A stretch of 64,000 nt of DNA from contig CM057225.1 in assembly GCA_029891385.1 (NCBI GenBank), forward strand, positions 74,867,387 to 74,931,386. Reading direction: 5' to 3'. The notes under the pieces were generated by a model that was not told the origin of the DNA, made no database searches, and saw nothing but the letters and a program-made list of their open reading frames with translations. The position numbers and the translations under genes were made by a program. This DNA is from Erythroxylum novogranatense (taxonomy: Eukaryota > Streptophyta > Magnoliopsida > Malpighiales > Erythroxylaceae). Within the stretch, counting starts at the first letter, position 1, and each line of letters starts with the position of its first letter. Positions 23,906 through 34,700 of the stretch are shown piece by piece.

Positions 23906-25853
23906 TGATGGCTTGTCAAACCAACAAAATAAATTCCTACTCTAGAACACTTAAACGAGTAAAGTGGTGAATAGGTCAAACCATCGAGACCAGTGAAGTA
24001 ATTATTTATTTGTGTGAAATTAAAATAAAAATAAACGGATGAAAATAAAACAATGAAAATAATTGATTTGGGAATGATTGGTTTTAGAAACACGAAATCA
24101 CGCAAGAAGAAATTAAAAATAAGATTGAAAATAATATGAATAAAAACCTAGCCAAGGTACTCTCTCATTTGATACCGTAATTCGATCATAGACTCAAAAA
24201 TATAAATTTCGTTCATTCCTATGGACAAAGTTATAGCAGATAAAGGAATGAAAGACAAATCTACCAATCCATTCGTAATTATTCGATAATCCCGAGTAAA
24301 GCTCCGCAGATTATTTCCCTAACCAATTAGACTATTCCCGAGTAAAGCTCCACAGAATATAATCTATGGCAGCAATAAATTCTAATGGACCCTCGTCTTA
24401 GCCAACAGAATCGGACACCCGCAATCTATTTAGACTAAATTATTTAATCCCATTAACCTCTTAATTGAAATTAATTCGCCACTTTGATAGACAAAGAATC
24501 ACGGATTAACTAATCTATTCGCAATTTATCATCAAGTCAATTAATTAATGGCCACATTAATCAACAAACTCAACAATAATTAATCGCTCAAGCACAGAGA
24601 TTAAACAAACATAAGAAATTCACGAAGACAATTAAACCACGAAAGTCTCACGAACTACATGTATCAAACATCAAGTACCTTGTCTAGATTTAAAAATTAG
24701 CCACACATGATTCTAATCTCTAACAATTAAAACTGAAATTTACAAATTAAAAATAGAATTAAACCGAAACCGAAACCGAAATTAAATCACATTGTTCTCA
24801 GATATTGCTCACTGCCGACAACTATCTTCGTTGTTCTCCAAAGCGATCGTCGTTCTCAAAATTAACTCCTATAGTCTGCTGCCGCAATCTTTGACTCTTC
24901 TCCCTATTTCTTCTATTGTTGAATGTTTAATTCTCTTCCTCTCTCGTCGATCGTGCCCTCCACTTCAAAAAGTTGTCGTCCACGCATATAAAAGTTGCGT
25001 CACTGTTCTCCTCGAAGTTGCCGCTGTTTTTCTTAGCTTTCTTTTGTGGTTTTCTTTTCTTGCTGTCGTCACATGCCTCTTTCCCTCCTCTAGGTTTCTT
25101 GTTTTTTTGTCTCTTCTTCATTAATTAAAGTGGGCCCTCATTGTTTTATATGTTAGCCCACCTTCTCTTAATTCCTTTGTTCCCATAAATTACCGTCAAC
25201 CTCCTTTATGTCTCCAATTCCTAGGTTGTGCGGCCCACTAATGCTACTGTGGCCCTATTTGTGCTTGTCCATTTTAATTCTTGCCTCCACGTGTTGTATC
25301 CCAAACGACTCCTCTCTTTAGCTGTTTGAATTCCTCATTGCGCCAGCTATCTCCACTACTTGATTCCACGTTCCACTTTCTAGCCAATTGATTTTTTTGC
25401 TCCACTTAAAACCTCAGCTCGTCCCTTCTTGCGTAAAACCCTCTCACTGATTTGTCAATTAAAAGTCTCGTTGTTTTCGCTGTTGGACGCTGCCTCCTGC
25501 GTTGCCTCTTGTGTGGTTTGTGCCATTTAATTTATTCTTGGACCATTTAATCAGCTCCTGTTTGTTCTGTTCTTCGTGGATGGACTGTTGTCTCCTCTCT
25601 TATGTGTTGCTCAATGCTCATTTGGTTACACAATTAAAATATCTCTTTTGTTTCAAAAATAAACCAACATATCCAACACTTAGCTCTTGCTTTCATTTTG
25701 TCAATTCCAATCCAAATTGCATCAACTTGTATTTCGTCACCTAGAATATGCAAAGACACAATTTATCATAGAAACATAAACAAAATATCACAAAAGTCTA
25801 CCAGAAAAACATGAAACAAAAAAGAATTAACGTGACAAAAATGCAAGTTATCA
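23906..25853 (-). repeat. 5' LTR of the Athila-like element
   Basis: A 1948-bp copy of the LTR at 12540-14477, in the same orientation and with the same termini, followed by the CTTTT target duplication. Confidence 0.93.
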
Positions 25854-25858
25854 CTTTT

Positions 25859-27720
25859 ACATCCCATCAGAGAACAAAGTGTTTGTTGCTCGAAATGGTT
25901 TTTTCTTAGAGAAGGAATTTGTTTCCAAAGGAAACAGTGTGAGTAAAGTACAACTCGAAGAAATTCAAGTTTCACAAAATGACATTGAGCCTGAAAAGGT
26001 GATAGAAGCGAGCTCACAAGCTGTTGATGAGCAACCTTTAACAACGCCAGACTTACGTAGATCTGATAAGATTCGTCATGAGCCCGAGAGATATAGATTT
26101 CTCGTTACTGATGATGATAATGTGATGCTCATCGATCATAATAAGCCCACAACCTATCAAGAAGCTATGGAAAGTCCAGAATATGCTAAATGCTTAGAGG
26201 CCATGAAAGCAGAGATGCAATCCATGTATGACAATCAAGTTTGGACTTTGATTGATCCATTTGATGGCTTGAAGACCATTAGATGTAAGTGAGTTTTCAA
26301 AAAGAAACTCGACATGGATGGAAATGTGCACACTTATAAAGAAAGACTTGTTGCTAAAGGTTATCGATAAGTTCATGGAATTGATTATGATGAGATATTT
26401 TCTCCAGTGGTCATGATCAAATCTATTAGAATTCTTATTGTCATAGCTGCATACTATGATTATGAGATATGACAAATGGATGTCAAAACGGCTTTCCTTA
26501 ATGGAAACTTACTTGAGGATGTATATATGATACAACCTGATGGTTTTGTCCGTCCTAATAATTCGGGTAAGGTGTGCAACCTTCAAAGATCCATTTATGG
26601 ATTGAAGCAAGCATCAAGAAGCTGGAATCTTCGTTTTGATGAAGTTGTCAAAGAGTTTGGATTCATCAAGAATGAAGATGAACCTTGTGTCTACAAAAAG
26701 GTTAGTGGGAGTGCTGTTTTCTTTTTAGCTTTATATGTTGATGACATACTACTCATTGGAAACGATATTCCAATCTTACAAAGTGTCAAGATTTGGTTCA
26801 GGAAACTTTTCTCAATGAAAGACTTAGGTGAGGCTGCCTATGTTTTAGGCATTAAGATCTATAGAGATAGATCAAGAAAGCTTAAAGGCCTAAGTTAGAG
26901 TACATACATAGATAAGATACTGAAAAGGTTCAATATGCAAGATTCCAAAAGAGGATTCTTGCCTATGTCACATGGAATCAAGCTTTCTAAGAAGGATTGT
27001 CCTACTTCAGGTAAAGAGCTTGAGCGCATGAGTAAGATTCCATATGCATCTGCAATTGGATCTATCATGTATGTTATGTTATGTACTCGACCAGATGTCT
27101 CATATTCTTTTAGCATAACAAGTAGATACCAATATAATTATAGTGAGAGTCACCGGATAGCAGTTAAGAATATCCTTAAGTACTTGAGAAGAACTAAGTA
27201 TATGTTCCTAGTCTATGGAGGACTTGAAGGAGAGCTCGTTGTAAATGGTTACACTGATGCTAGTTTTCAGTCTGACATAGATGATTTTAGATCTCAATCA
27301 GGTTTTGTGTTCTGTTTGAATGGAGGTGCAGTGAGCTGGAAAAGTTCAAAGTAAGACACTGTTGTTGATTCTACAACTGAAACTGAGTACATTGCTGCCT
27401 CAGATGCAGCTAAGGAAGTCAGATGGATCGGGAAGTTCATTATTGAGCTTGAGTTGTTCCTAGCATTGCAAGTCCTATAGACCTTTATTGTGATAATAAT
27501 GGGGCTATAGCACGTGCTAAGGAACCAAACTCGCATCATAGATCCAAACACATACTCGACGCGTTCCATCGATTAGAGATCATTGGGAGAGAGACGTGAA
27601 GATATGCAAAGTGGGCATAGATGACAACATTACCGATCCACTTACTAAGCCTCTTCCACAGCCTAAACATGAGAGTCATACAAGGTCTATGGATATTAGA
27701 TATCTGACCGATTAGGCCTA
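25859..27720 (+). pseudogene. Copia reverse transcriptase and RNase H, broken
   Basis: This continues the copia pol interrupted at 12535. It begins with SENKVFVARNGFFLEKEFVS. RT motifs are VFKKKLDMDG, YKERLVAKG, QMDVKTAFLNG, SIYGLKQASRSWNLRFD and the active-site YVDDILLIG (about 26737-26763). RNase H has GYTDASFQSD, then STTETEYIAASDAAKE, and the distal DNNGAIARAKEP. In-frame stops occur at about 26290, 26368, 26470, 26896 and 27352, with a shift near 27460. Confidence 0.9.
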
Positions 27721-27735
27721 GTGCAACTGGGAGAT

Positions 27736-29165
27736 TGTTAGTAGTGTGCCCTAGGCCAATGAATAGTTGTGATTCATGTATTAACATTATGACTTGTTAA
27801 TAATATATTATGAGGTATTCCTTTCATATATGCATGTATTTCGTTTATGTAATGTGATTTACATTCCATGAATGGTTTTAGACTTATGTCATCAAGTATG
27901 TGACTTGATAGTAAAACCATAAGCGTTATAAGACTATTCTAGACTGTCCATGGTCGATCATTATTGGTGGAACAATAATGAATTAAGCTTAGTATGTGTT
28001 CTTGTTGATGATCACGTTTTACTGATCATGGATATGAGATATCAAATCAGAAACATAGATATATGTTAGAGAACATATATTGGACCGACCCACATAAAGA
28101 ATACTACATGGTTTCATGTCATTAGTGATTCTTAATATGGTTTGACTTTAGTCCTTTGACCTAAAGTCATCATAGTTCCCTACATGAGGAATTCGATGTT
28201 TTGATATTAGACTAAGTTATTTTCAACCGAATAATAAGTAGTCTTATGTTAGACACTAAATGAATCATGCGAAGGGATGTGAATGATGTAGATGGGATTT
28301 GTACCTCTCTTAAATGAGAGAGATATCATTTGGGCCTCTTAACAAGTGTGACTGAAGATATGCATGACCGTGCTCAAATGAATTGATGAGAAGTCATCAA
28401 TCTCATTTGTTATAATCAGTCTACTTGGGGATCAAGAAACTATGATTAATCAAAGGTTGACATGTACCATGCCTTGTGATTAATCTTGATATCATGTTAC
28501 AAAAGGACTGAGCTTATAACCATGGTTACAGGTTAAATCAGATTATCGATCCTCATTTGATTTGGGTAGTCATAATGTCTTGCTAGAGGCCGCTTATGAT
28601 TTATGGGCCTTGAAGTGTGATCCAGCCCATTGCCAACATCAAATGAGCCTACAGGGTCGCACACAAAGAGTGATATGATCTGAGCTTATTCTTTTAGGCC
28701 TAATTTATTAGGTATTGAATAAATATATGTAGATATATTTATTGGGCTAGATTGAATTAAGTTGTCGGGTTTTTATTATATGAGATATAATGGGCCGAAA
28801 CTTATTGGGCTTCAATGGGATTAGGGTTTCTCTATAAATAGAGAAACTTAGGTCTCATTAGAACATGAGACACCATTGTCACACGAAACCCTAGTCACCA
28901 TCCGAGAGGAAAATCGTACGACGTTCGGAAAGAGTTTCAGGACGTGCTAGCACACCATAGCCGCAGCCCGGATCATGCATACTCGTGTGGATACAGGTAG
29001 AGGGCATTCGCGTATTGCAGTGTCTTGGAAACTGAAAAAGAAGCAACCTATCCACGGGAATAAGGTATTTTCGTACATCCTTAGTATTTTTTATTATACT
29101 TCATGTTGTTTTATGGTCTTTTTCCGCAGTGTATTGTGAATACTCGGACTGTACGCGATCTAACA
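27736..29165 (+). repeat. Right (3') LTR of the copia element
   Basis: 1430 bp, starting TGTTAGTAGTG after the purine-rich CTGGGAGAT and ending CGATCTAACA just before the CCAAC duplication. It is uninterrupted and shows the empty site of the 3-kb insertion in its sister (ATCATTTGGGCC near 28325). A TATAAATAG at about 28831-28839 followed by CTTAGGTCTCATTAG is a plausible promoter region. Confidence 0.93.
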
Positions 29166-29325
29166 CCAACTCCCCTAGAGTTCTTGGATTGGCTATAACT
29201 TCTTCTAAATCAATTTTTTGCTCTATTCCTAGAGTTGCTCTATTTTTCCTACGTAAACTTTCTAATTTCCTTTTAATCCAGGGATTAAATTGTATAGGGT
29301 TTTAATGAGGAGATCTTGTCATTAC
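29166..29325 (-). pseudogene. Athila-like gag N-terminus, separated from 4614 by the copia insertion
   Basis: The minus strand begins with ATG at 29323-29325 and encodes MTRSPH, a stop, then FNPWIKRKLESLRRKNRA followed by EQKIDLEEVIANPRTLGEL. This is characteristic of the start of Athila-type gag. It is continuous with the gag remnant ending at 4614 if the copia element and one CCAAC copy are removed. Confidence 0.85.
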
Positions 29326-30069
29326 CATACATAAACAATAACAAACATTAAAAAAATCAAGAAATAACTGTAAAAACCAATTATAAAGAAATATATATAC
29401 AAAACACGAGTTAATATCAAAAACAAAAACTCAATCACATTATTCCACAACAACAACGTTAAAATCCTTGATTTAAGTTGAACACATTAGAAATACTACC
29501 TAACTCTACATAACTAAATTTACAGTAGTAGAGAGCAAGGATTGTATCCATAGAGAGTGTATTTTAGGATAGGATAGCTCAGATTCTAGGGCAAAAGCAG
29601 AGAGATTGCAGACAAGTTTGAAAAGTCTCCTTTTACCTTTAAAATTTAAAAAAAAAACTTATTTAAGTTATCATATTAGTAATATCTAATTAGTTTTTAT
29701 ATAATAATTATATTGTTTTAATGTTATTTTTGATGGAAACAAAAATAATTTTAGAAAATTAAACTTTCCATAAATTTTAAAAAGTAAAGAATTTTTAAAA
29801 TTCTTGAAAGGTCATTTCATTCCTTTTTTTCTTCCTTTTTTGTTCTTGTTTCTGTAAAAAGAGAAACAAGTAAATAAAACACGTTTGTTTAACTATGTTG
29901 CAATTTCTTGTTTATGAAAATAAAAAAATCACAACAGTTTTACGGAAATAAAAAAATAACGTTTCTCTTAATTTTTACGGTAGGTTTTCTTGGACAATAA
30001 AACAACATATCCATATTTCTCTAGTATTGTCTTTAGTAAACCCATCTTGAACTCATCTTTTTACATCTA
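29326..30069 (-). mobile_element. Athila-like 5' leader and degraded primer site/LTR
   Basis: On the minus strand 29444-29463 resembles the tRNA-Asp primer site (ATTTTAACGTTGTTGTTGTGG), with the differences being C-to-T or G-to-A changes. Sequence to the right (29465-29640, with GAGCAAGGATTGTATCCATAG on the plus strand) is probably decayed LTR. Beyond 29640 the DNA is very AT-rich with no recognisable feature, so the outer boundary is not defined. Confidence 0.45.
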
Positions 30070-31724
30070 TTTTTTACGAGCACACACAAGGTCAATTCAC
30101 TGAGAACTTTCTTTTGGAGTTCCTTTGATAAGAAGTTTGTTTATGCCACATGTTACTGTTCTCGAAGCCATCACTTTGACGGAGCATGATGCTTTGAACA
30201 AGTTTCTATCTACTTACGAGGGACTCAAGGCTTATACTAACACTGGCTTATACTAACACTGTTGATTGTCTGGAGATGATAACTGGTGTTGGTGTTCTCC
30301 TCATGCTTTATCCGACTTCTAAGATGGGACTTCGTTGTAACTTTGATTTGGTATACAAAATGCTTCTTGTTGTTGATTTGTATGTTGCTCCTTTTATGAA
30401 AACAATGACAAGAAAGGGATCTTATGGGTTTTCAAGATTGTTCGCTTATGATACACTAATCTGTGTGATTTTGAGATCTAATATTTATAATCAACAAAAA
30501 AGTAAATAACTTTATTGTCTCTTTATTTTCTACTTGTTAATAATATCATGATCCGGTCATTTCTTATTCTTCGTCTTTTGGGTTTTCAAGGTTTTTCACT
30601 TAGAATATCTTCTTGAGTACTAATATGTGAGCTTTTGAGATCTAATTTTCACAATAACAAAAAATGATATGGAGACTAAATTTTGTAATCTTCTAAGTCT
30701 AGACAAATATTCAGCCACGATTCCAAAAATTATTTTATCAAAATTGGCGGATCATTATTATAAGAGATGGGATATATTAAATAATTGATTGGGTGAAGTG
30801 GGAGAGGGGTGAATGGGGAATAACTATTATGGGAGGATATTTTATATGTTTTGGAAGTGAAACTAAGATGAACAGTAGAATCAAAAGTAGATGTGAAGCT
30901 AACTCTTACTTTATTAGTTGAAAGGTACAAAAATTGTAGGAGTTCAATTCAATAATATCAGAGTATCTCTTGGGGATTTTTTATAGGTTATGATCGATAG
31001 TTTGAAGGGCAAGAAAATTGGGTTGTCTTTCATGGATACTTTTTGGCTGTCTTTTGTCTTTTGGTCTTGTGATGTCCTAAAGTAAATACTGGAAAATAGA
31101 ATTAAAAAATACCAATTGAAAAAAAAACAATATTTTATTCATCTTTTCTCACAAGCATAATTGTACGGATAAAATTAAAAGAAAATTACACAAAAATTTT
31201 GGAAGATTTTATGTAATAAAGGAAAATATTCTTGAGTGTGGTGGATGATTCCACCTTAATGTTCGTTCACAAGAATTCTTTAATCTTTGTGTTGTTTTAT
31301 ATGTATCAAATTATCTTATAATGATCTAAAGAGTGGAATATGTTATTATATATGTAAATAAAAATATTCTTATACGTAGATAATGCTACAATGAGAATTA
31401 ATTAAATTAAAAACATAATATATTTTATTAAAATTATTAATATAAAGTATAATTATAAAATTAAAATAAGATTATGTTTTTATTTTCATTTTTTATTATA
31501 AATCTCGAATAGGTTTTTATTTTAAATTTTTATATTAGACACAGGTTTTTGCTTTTTCAATTAAAATTAAAAAACACAAATTAAAATCGCTAACCGAAAA
31601 ACCAAACTGAATAAGTAGGCAAGGTACGTCTTACATCCTAAGGTATGTTTCTCTAATCCATAGTCATAACGAAAGCACATTAAACGCAATCTCAGAAACA
31701 TAGATCCAACTCATTGGACGGCAA
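30070..31724. other. Intergenic stretch upstream of CASP
   Basis: A reading frame at 30276-30509 (77 codons, starting MITGVGVLLMLYP) and upstream sequence near 30150-30250 in a different frame have coding-like composition. I recognise no family, and it may be a decayed gene fragment. An 18-bp direct duplication (GGCTTATACTAACACTG) lies at 30229-30262. From 30530 to 31600 the DNA is AT-rich with nothing recognisable. The last 100 bp before 31725 should include the CASP 5' UTR and promoter, but no clear TATA box was identified. Confidence 0.4.
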
Positions 31725-34700
31725 ATGGAGGCTCCGCAAGGAGGATCGGAGAGGGACAAATCGAACCTCACCTCCTCTCATCTTCATCTCGTCTCCAATT
31801 TCTGGAAAGGTACGCAAGTTCTCCTCCAATTTACAATTCATTTTAGTTGAAGTGGATGCGTTTACGAAAATTGTTCCAATAGATCAGTTTGGTTGTGCTT
31901 TCTGCTGGAAAATAAGTGCATTTTAACCTTCCCTTTTGTACCTATTTGGCTTTTGAGAGTGTAATTTGAACCTCCGAGTAGCTTGTTTATGGACTCTCAT
32001 TCCTTAGGTTAGACGAATTTATGAATAACCATTGCTACTCGGTGTAGTAATCAGATTTTATTGTCCGTTAATGTCTCGGTTTGCAGTAAGCATTGACTTT
32101 TCATTTATGTATTCTTTTGAGAAATGATTTCGGTCTACGTATCTCGATAATGATTTGTATCAAGTGTGGCCATTTGGAGAATTTAAACGCTGAGCAGCTT
32201 GTATTTTTTCAAGCGAAGCTACTAGGGTTACAGGAGGAAGCTCTTTAAACTGTCTTTGTCATGATTTGGATTTGTTATGGTTATGTAAATTAATTCATTG
32301 AAACTGCCTAAGGCATTGTAAAGTGAGTATGTTCTGCTGGAATTCTAGCTTTTTTAAGGATGATCAGATGAGACTGTGGTGCATGTGCTACGATTCTGTA
32401 TAATTTCTGTTTGTACTTGACGGAGATCAATCTTATTGGCCCCCCATTTGTTTATTGATTCCTTTTTCTGTTTTAGTGCTTCTTGTCTGCCATAGTATTG
32501 ATATGGAAAGATGGTTTTGAAAATACTATGCACAGTTACACTGGAGACAATTTCTTTTTCATTTTTCTTTCTCTATATTGTCTAGGAATTTGTGATCAAT
32601 TACTCTCCCTTTCTAATATATAGATATGTGAATATGCATGCAAGAATATATTTGAAATTTCATATAATCGATCAGCATAAATGTGTACATATACATGTTC
32701 TCATGTTTTATATTCTTGACAAATAATTTAATCAAAGTTATCTTTCAAATTTTCTTTCCCTTTTCTGATAGATTTTCATTTGGAGGAGGAGAAGAGTGTG
32801 TTAGATGAACAAGGGATAAGGATTGGTGAAAGTCAGGAAAACAGTCAGAAAAATCGTCGGAGGCTGGCAGAAAGTACTAGAGGTAAATCCTATAGCAATA
32901 AAAAGTATCATCATAATCATGCATGGAAAAGGGAAGCTTTCTTTACGGTTTACTATTTGGTTTGCTTTGTGGCTGGGACTAAGCTATATGGTTGAAATGC
33001 TTCATATGTATCAAATTTTCCATCTATGTGGAATGAATTATTGGACAGAGTTTCATAGGTTGCATATTTTGTTTGCATGGTTAAAACAACATTTCTGTAC
33101 TTATACATTCTTGATATTTTGCCCAGATTTCAAAAAAGCTTCTCCTGAGGATAAGTTAACTCTGTTTAATTCCTTACTCAAGGGTTACCAGGAAGAGGTT
33201 GATAATCTTACCAAGAGAGCAAAATTTGGAGAAAATGCATTTCTTAATATCTATCAGAAACTTTATGAGGCTCCAGACCCTTATCCAGCTCTTGCTTCTA
33301 TTGCTGTAAGTATGGATTTGTTCCTTTTGGGAACTTCAGAAAATTTTATATGCCTTATTCTTTTGGCATGATTGTTGTGGGTGGCCTCCTTTCATGAGAA
33401 ATCAGATAATATGTCCAGGAACCTCATTTCGTTGAAATATTCTAAATAAATTCTAAACTTTTTCCTCAGCACTGCGTTGATGAAATATTGTCTTTGTGCA
33501 TGGTTGATCTACAAGTCACACTTTTATCTCTGCAGGAGCAAGATATTAAGTTGTCTGAACTGGAATCTGAGAACAGGAAGATGAAAGTTGAGCTGGAGGA
33601 ATTCAGGGCAGAAGCAACTCATTTGAAGAATCAGCAGGCAACAATAAGAAGACTCGAGGAGCGAAACCGTCAATTAGAGCAACAAGTAAGTATTTTATTA
33701 GTTGCAAGCACTTTGTTATCTTGGGTTCTGAAATGACTGCATTGCCGTATTATAGAGTTATGATCAATATCTGGCTTTGCAGCAGTCAATGACGCTGCAA
33801 GAATCATAGCGATATTGGTTATATGATCTTTAATGAGTTGTGGGGCCTAAACCTCATTCCTCACCTCTCCCCTGCTATCGACTCTTGCATAAAAATATTC
33901 TTTTACTTATCTGTTACTCTGTTGTTATGAAAGAGTGATTTGCAAATGAACTAAGTTGCATACTCTTGACATATCAATTACTGTATGCTTACTGATTCCA
34001 GCCTTAGGTGCTGAACCTTTTAGACCAAGAAGCGGAACTACAAGAATTATGAGTAGACACCCAACAAATTATCGCAATAGTCAAGACCCTAGAAGAAGGA
34101 AAATTAGGGAGTCTTATGTCATTGCCAATTGAATCAATGTTATTGGCTGTGAATTTGAACTTTTTGGTATTTTTTGTTTCTTCGCCATATCCCTCTAAGA
34201 TCTTTTTGTGCCATTTTCTTTGGATTTTTTGTCAAAAAGGGAAAGCAGGAGTGGATTTACTTACCAAAAATGGAAATGTTGGATCAATGGAGGAACAATA
34301 TCACTATTTTTGTTTAATAAGATACTAAAAGTGTTTGTCACCAATGGCCTTTAGTATCTCCCTTAAATTGGAGGGAAAGCAGGAGTTGCAATCACAAAGA
34401 CAAAGATGAAGGATATTTAGTATTATGGACGCTAGAATCGAATGCTGCCAGATTTACATATGAAAGAGAATTACTAAATTTTGAATTGCTATCAGTTGGT
34501 GTAATGGCAGGCTTCAATGTTACATTAGAAATTTGTTTACTTCTAACATAAAAAAACCTTTGTGAATACTGTTTCTGTGCCATCTTATATTATGCTCCTG
34601 AAAGCTCTGCATAAGTAAATCTGTTGGCTTGATGTCCTTTTTAATCTTTGTTCTAGATGGAGGAAAAGGTGAAAGAAATTGTGGAGATGAAACAACGCAC

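Larger units (their letters stand above)
12540..25853 (-). mobile_element. Complete Athila-like Ty3/gypsy retrotransposon, coding-defective
   Basis: A 13.3-kb element on the minus strand. Its two LTRs (12540-14477 and 23906-25853) are about 1.94 kb each and similar throughout, both starting TGATGGCTTG and ending GTTATCA on the plus strand. The 5-bp duplication CTTTT flanks it (12535-12539 and 25854-25858) inside the copia pol. In its own direction it has: 5' LTR, primer site for tRNA-Asp, gag, protease, RT, RNase H, integrase, a spacer, an ATHILA-type ORF, a noncoding region, a polypurine tract and 3' LTR. The RT-RNase H-integrase order is gypsy, and the post-pol ORF identifies the Athila lineage. 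Confidence 0.95.
4615..29165 (+). mobile_element. Ty1/copia retrotransposon, nested host of two later insertions
   Basis: The element has LTRs at 4615-9049 (enlarged by a 3-kb insertion) and 27736-29165, both starting TGTTAGTAGTG and ending ACA. It is flanked by the 5-bp duplication CCAAC (4610-4614 and 29166-29170). A primer binding site follows the left LTR and a purine-rich CTGGGAGA precedes the right LTR. Internal order is gag, protease, integrase, RT, RNase H, which is diagnostic of copia. Without the two insertions the element is roughly 8 kb. All coding modules carry stops or lost catalytic residues, so it cannot act autonomously. Confidence 0.93.

Noticed and set aside
4615..29165. 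A host gene between the copia LTRs
   Set aside because: All long frames are accounted for by the two retrotransposons. No spliced host gene was recognised.
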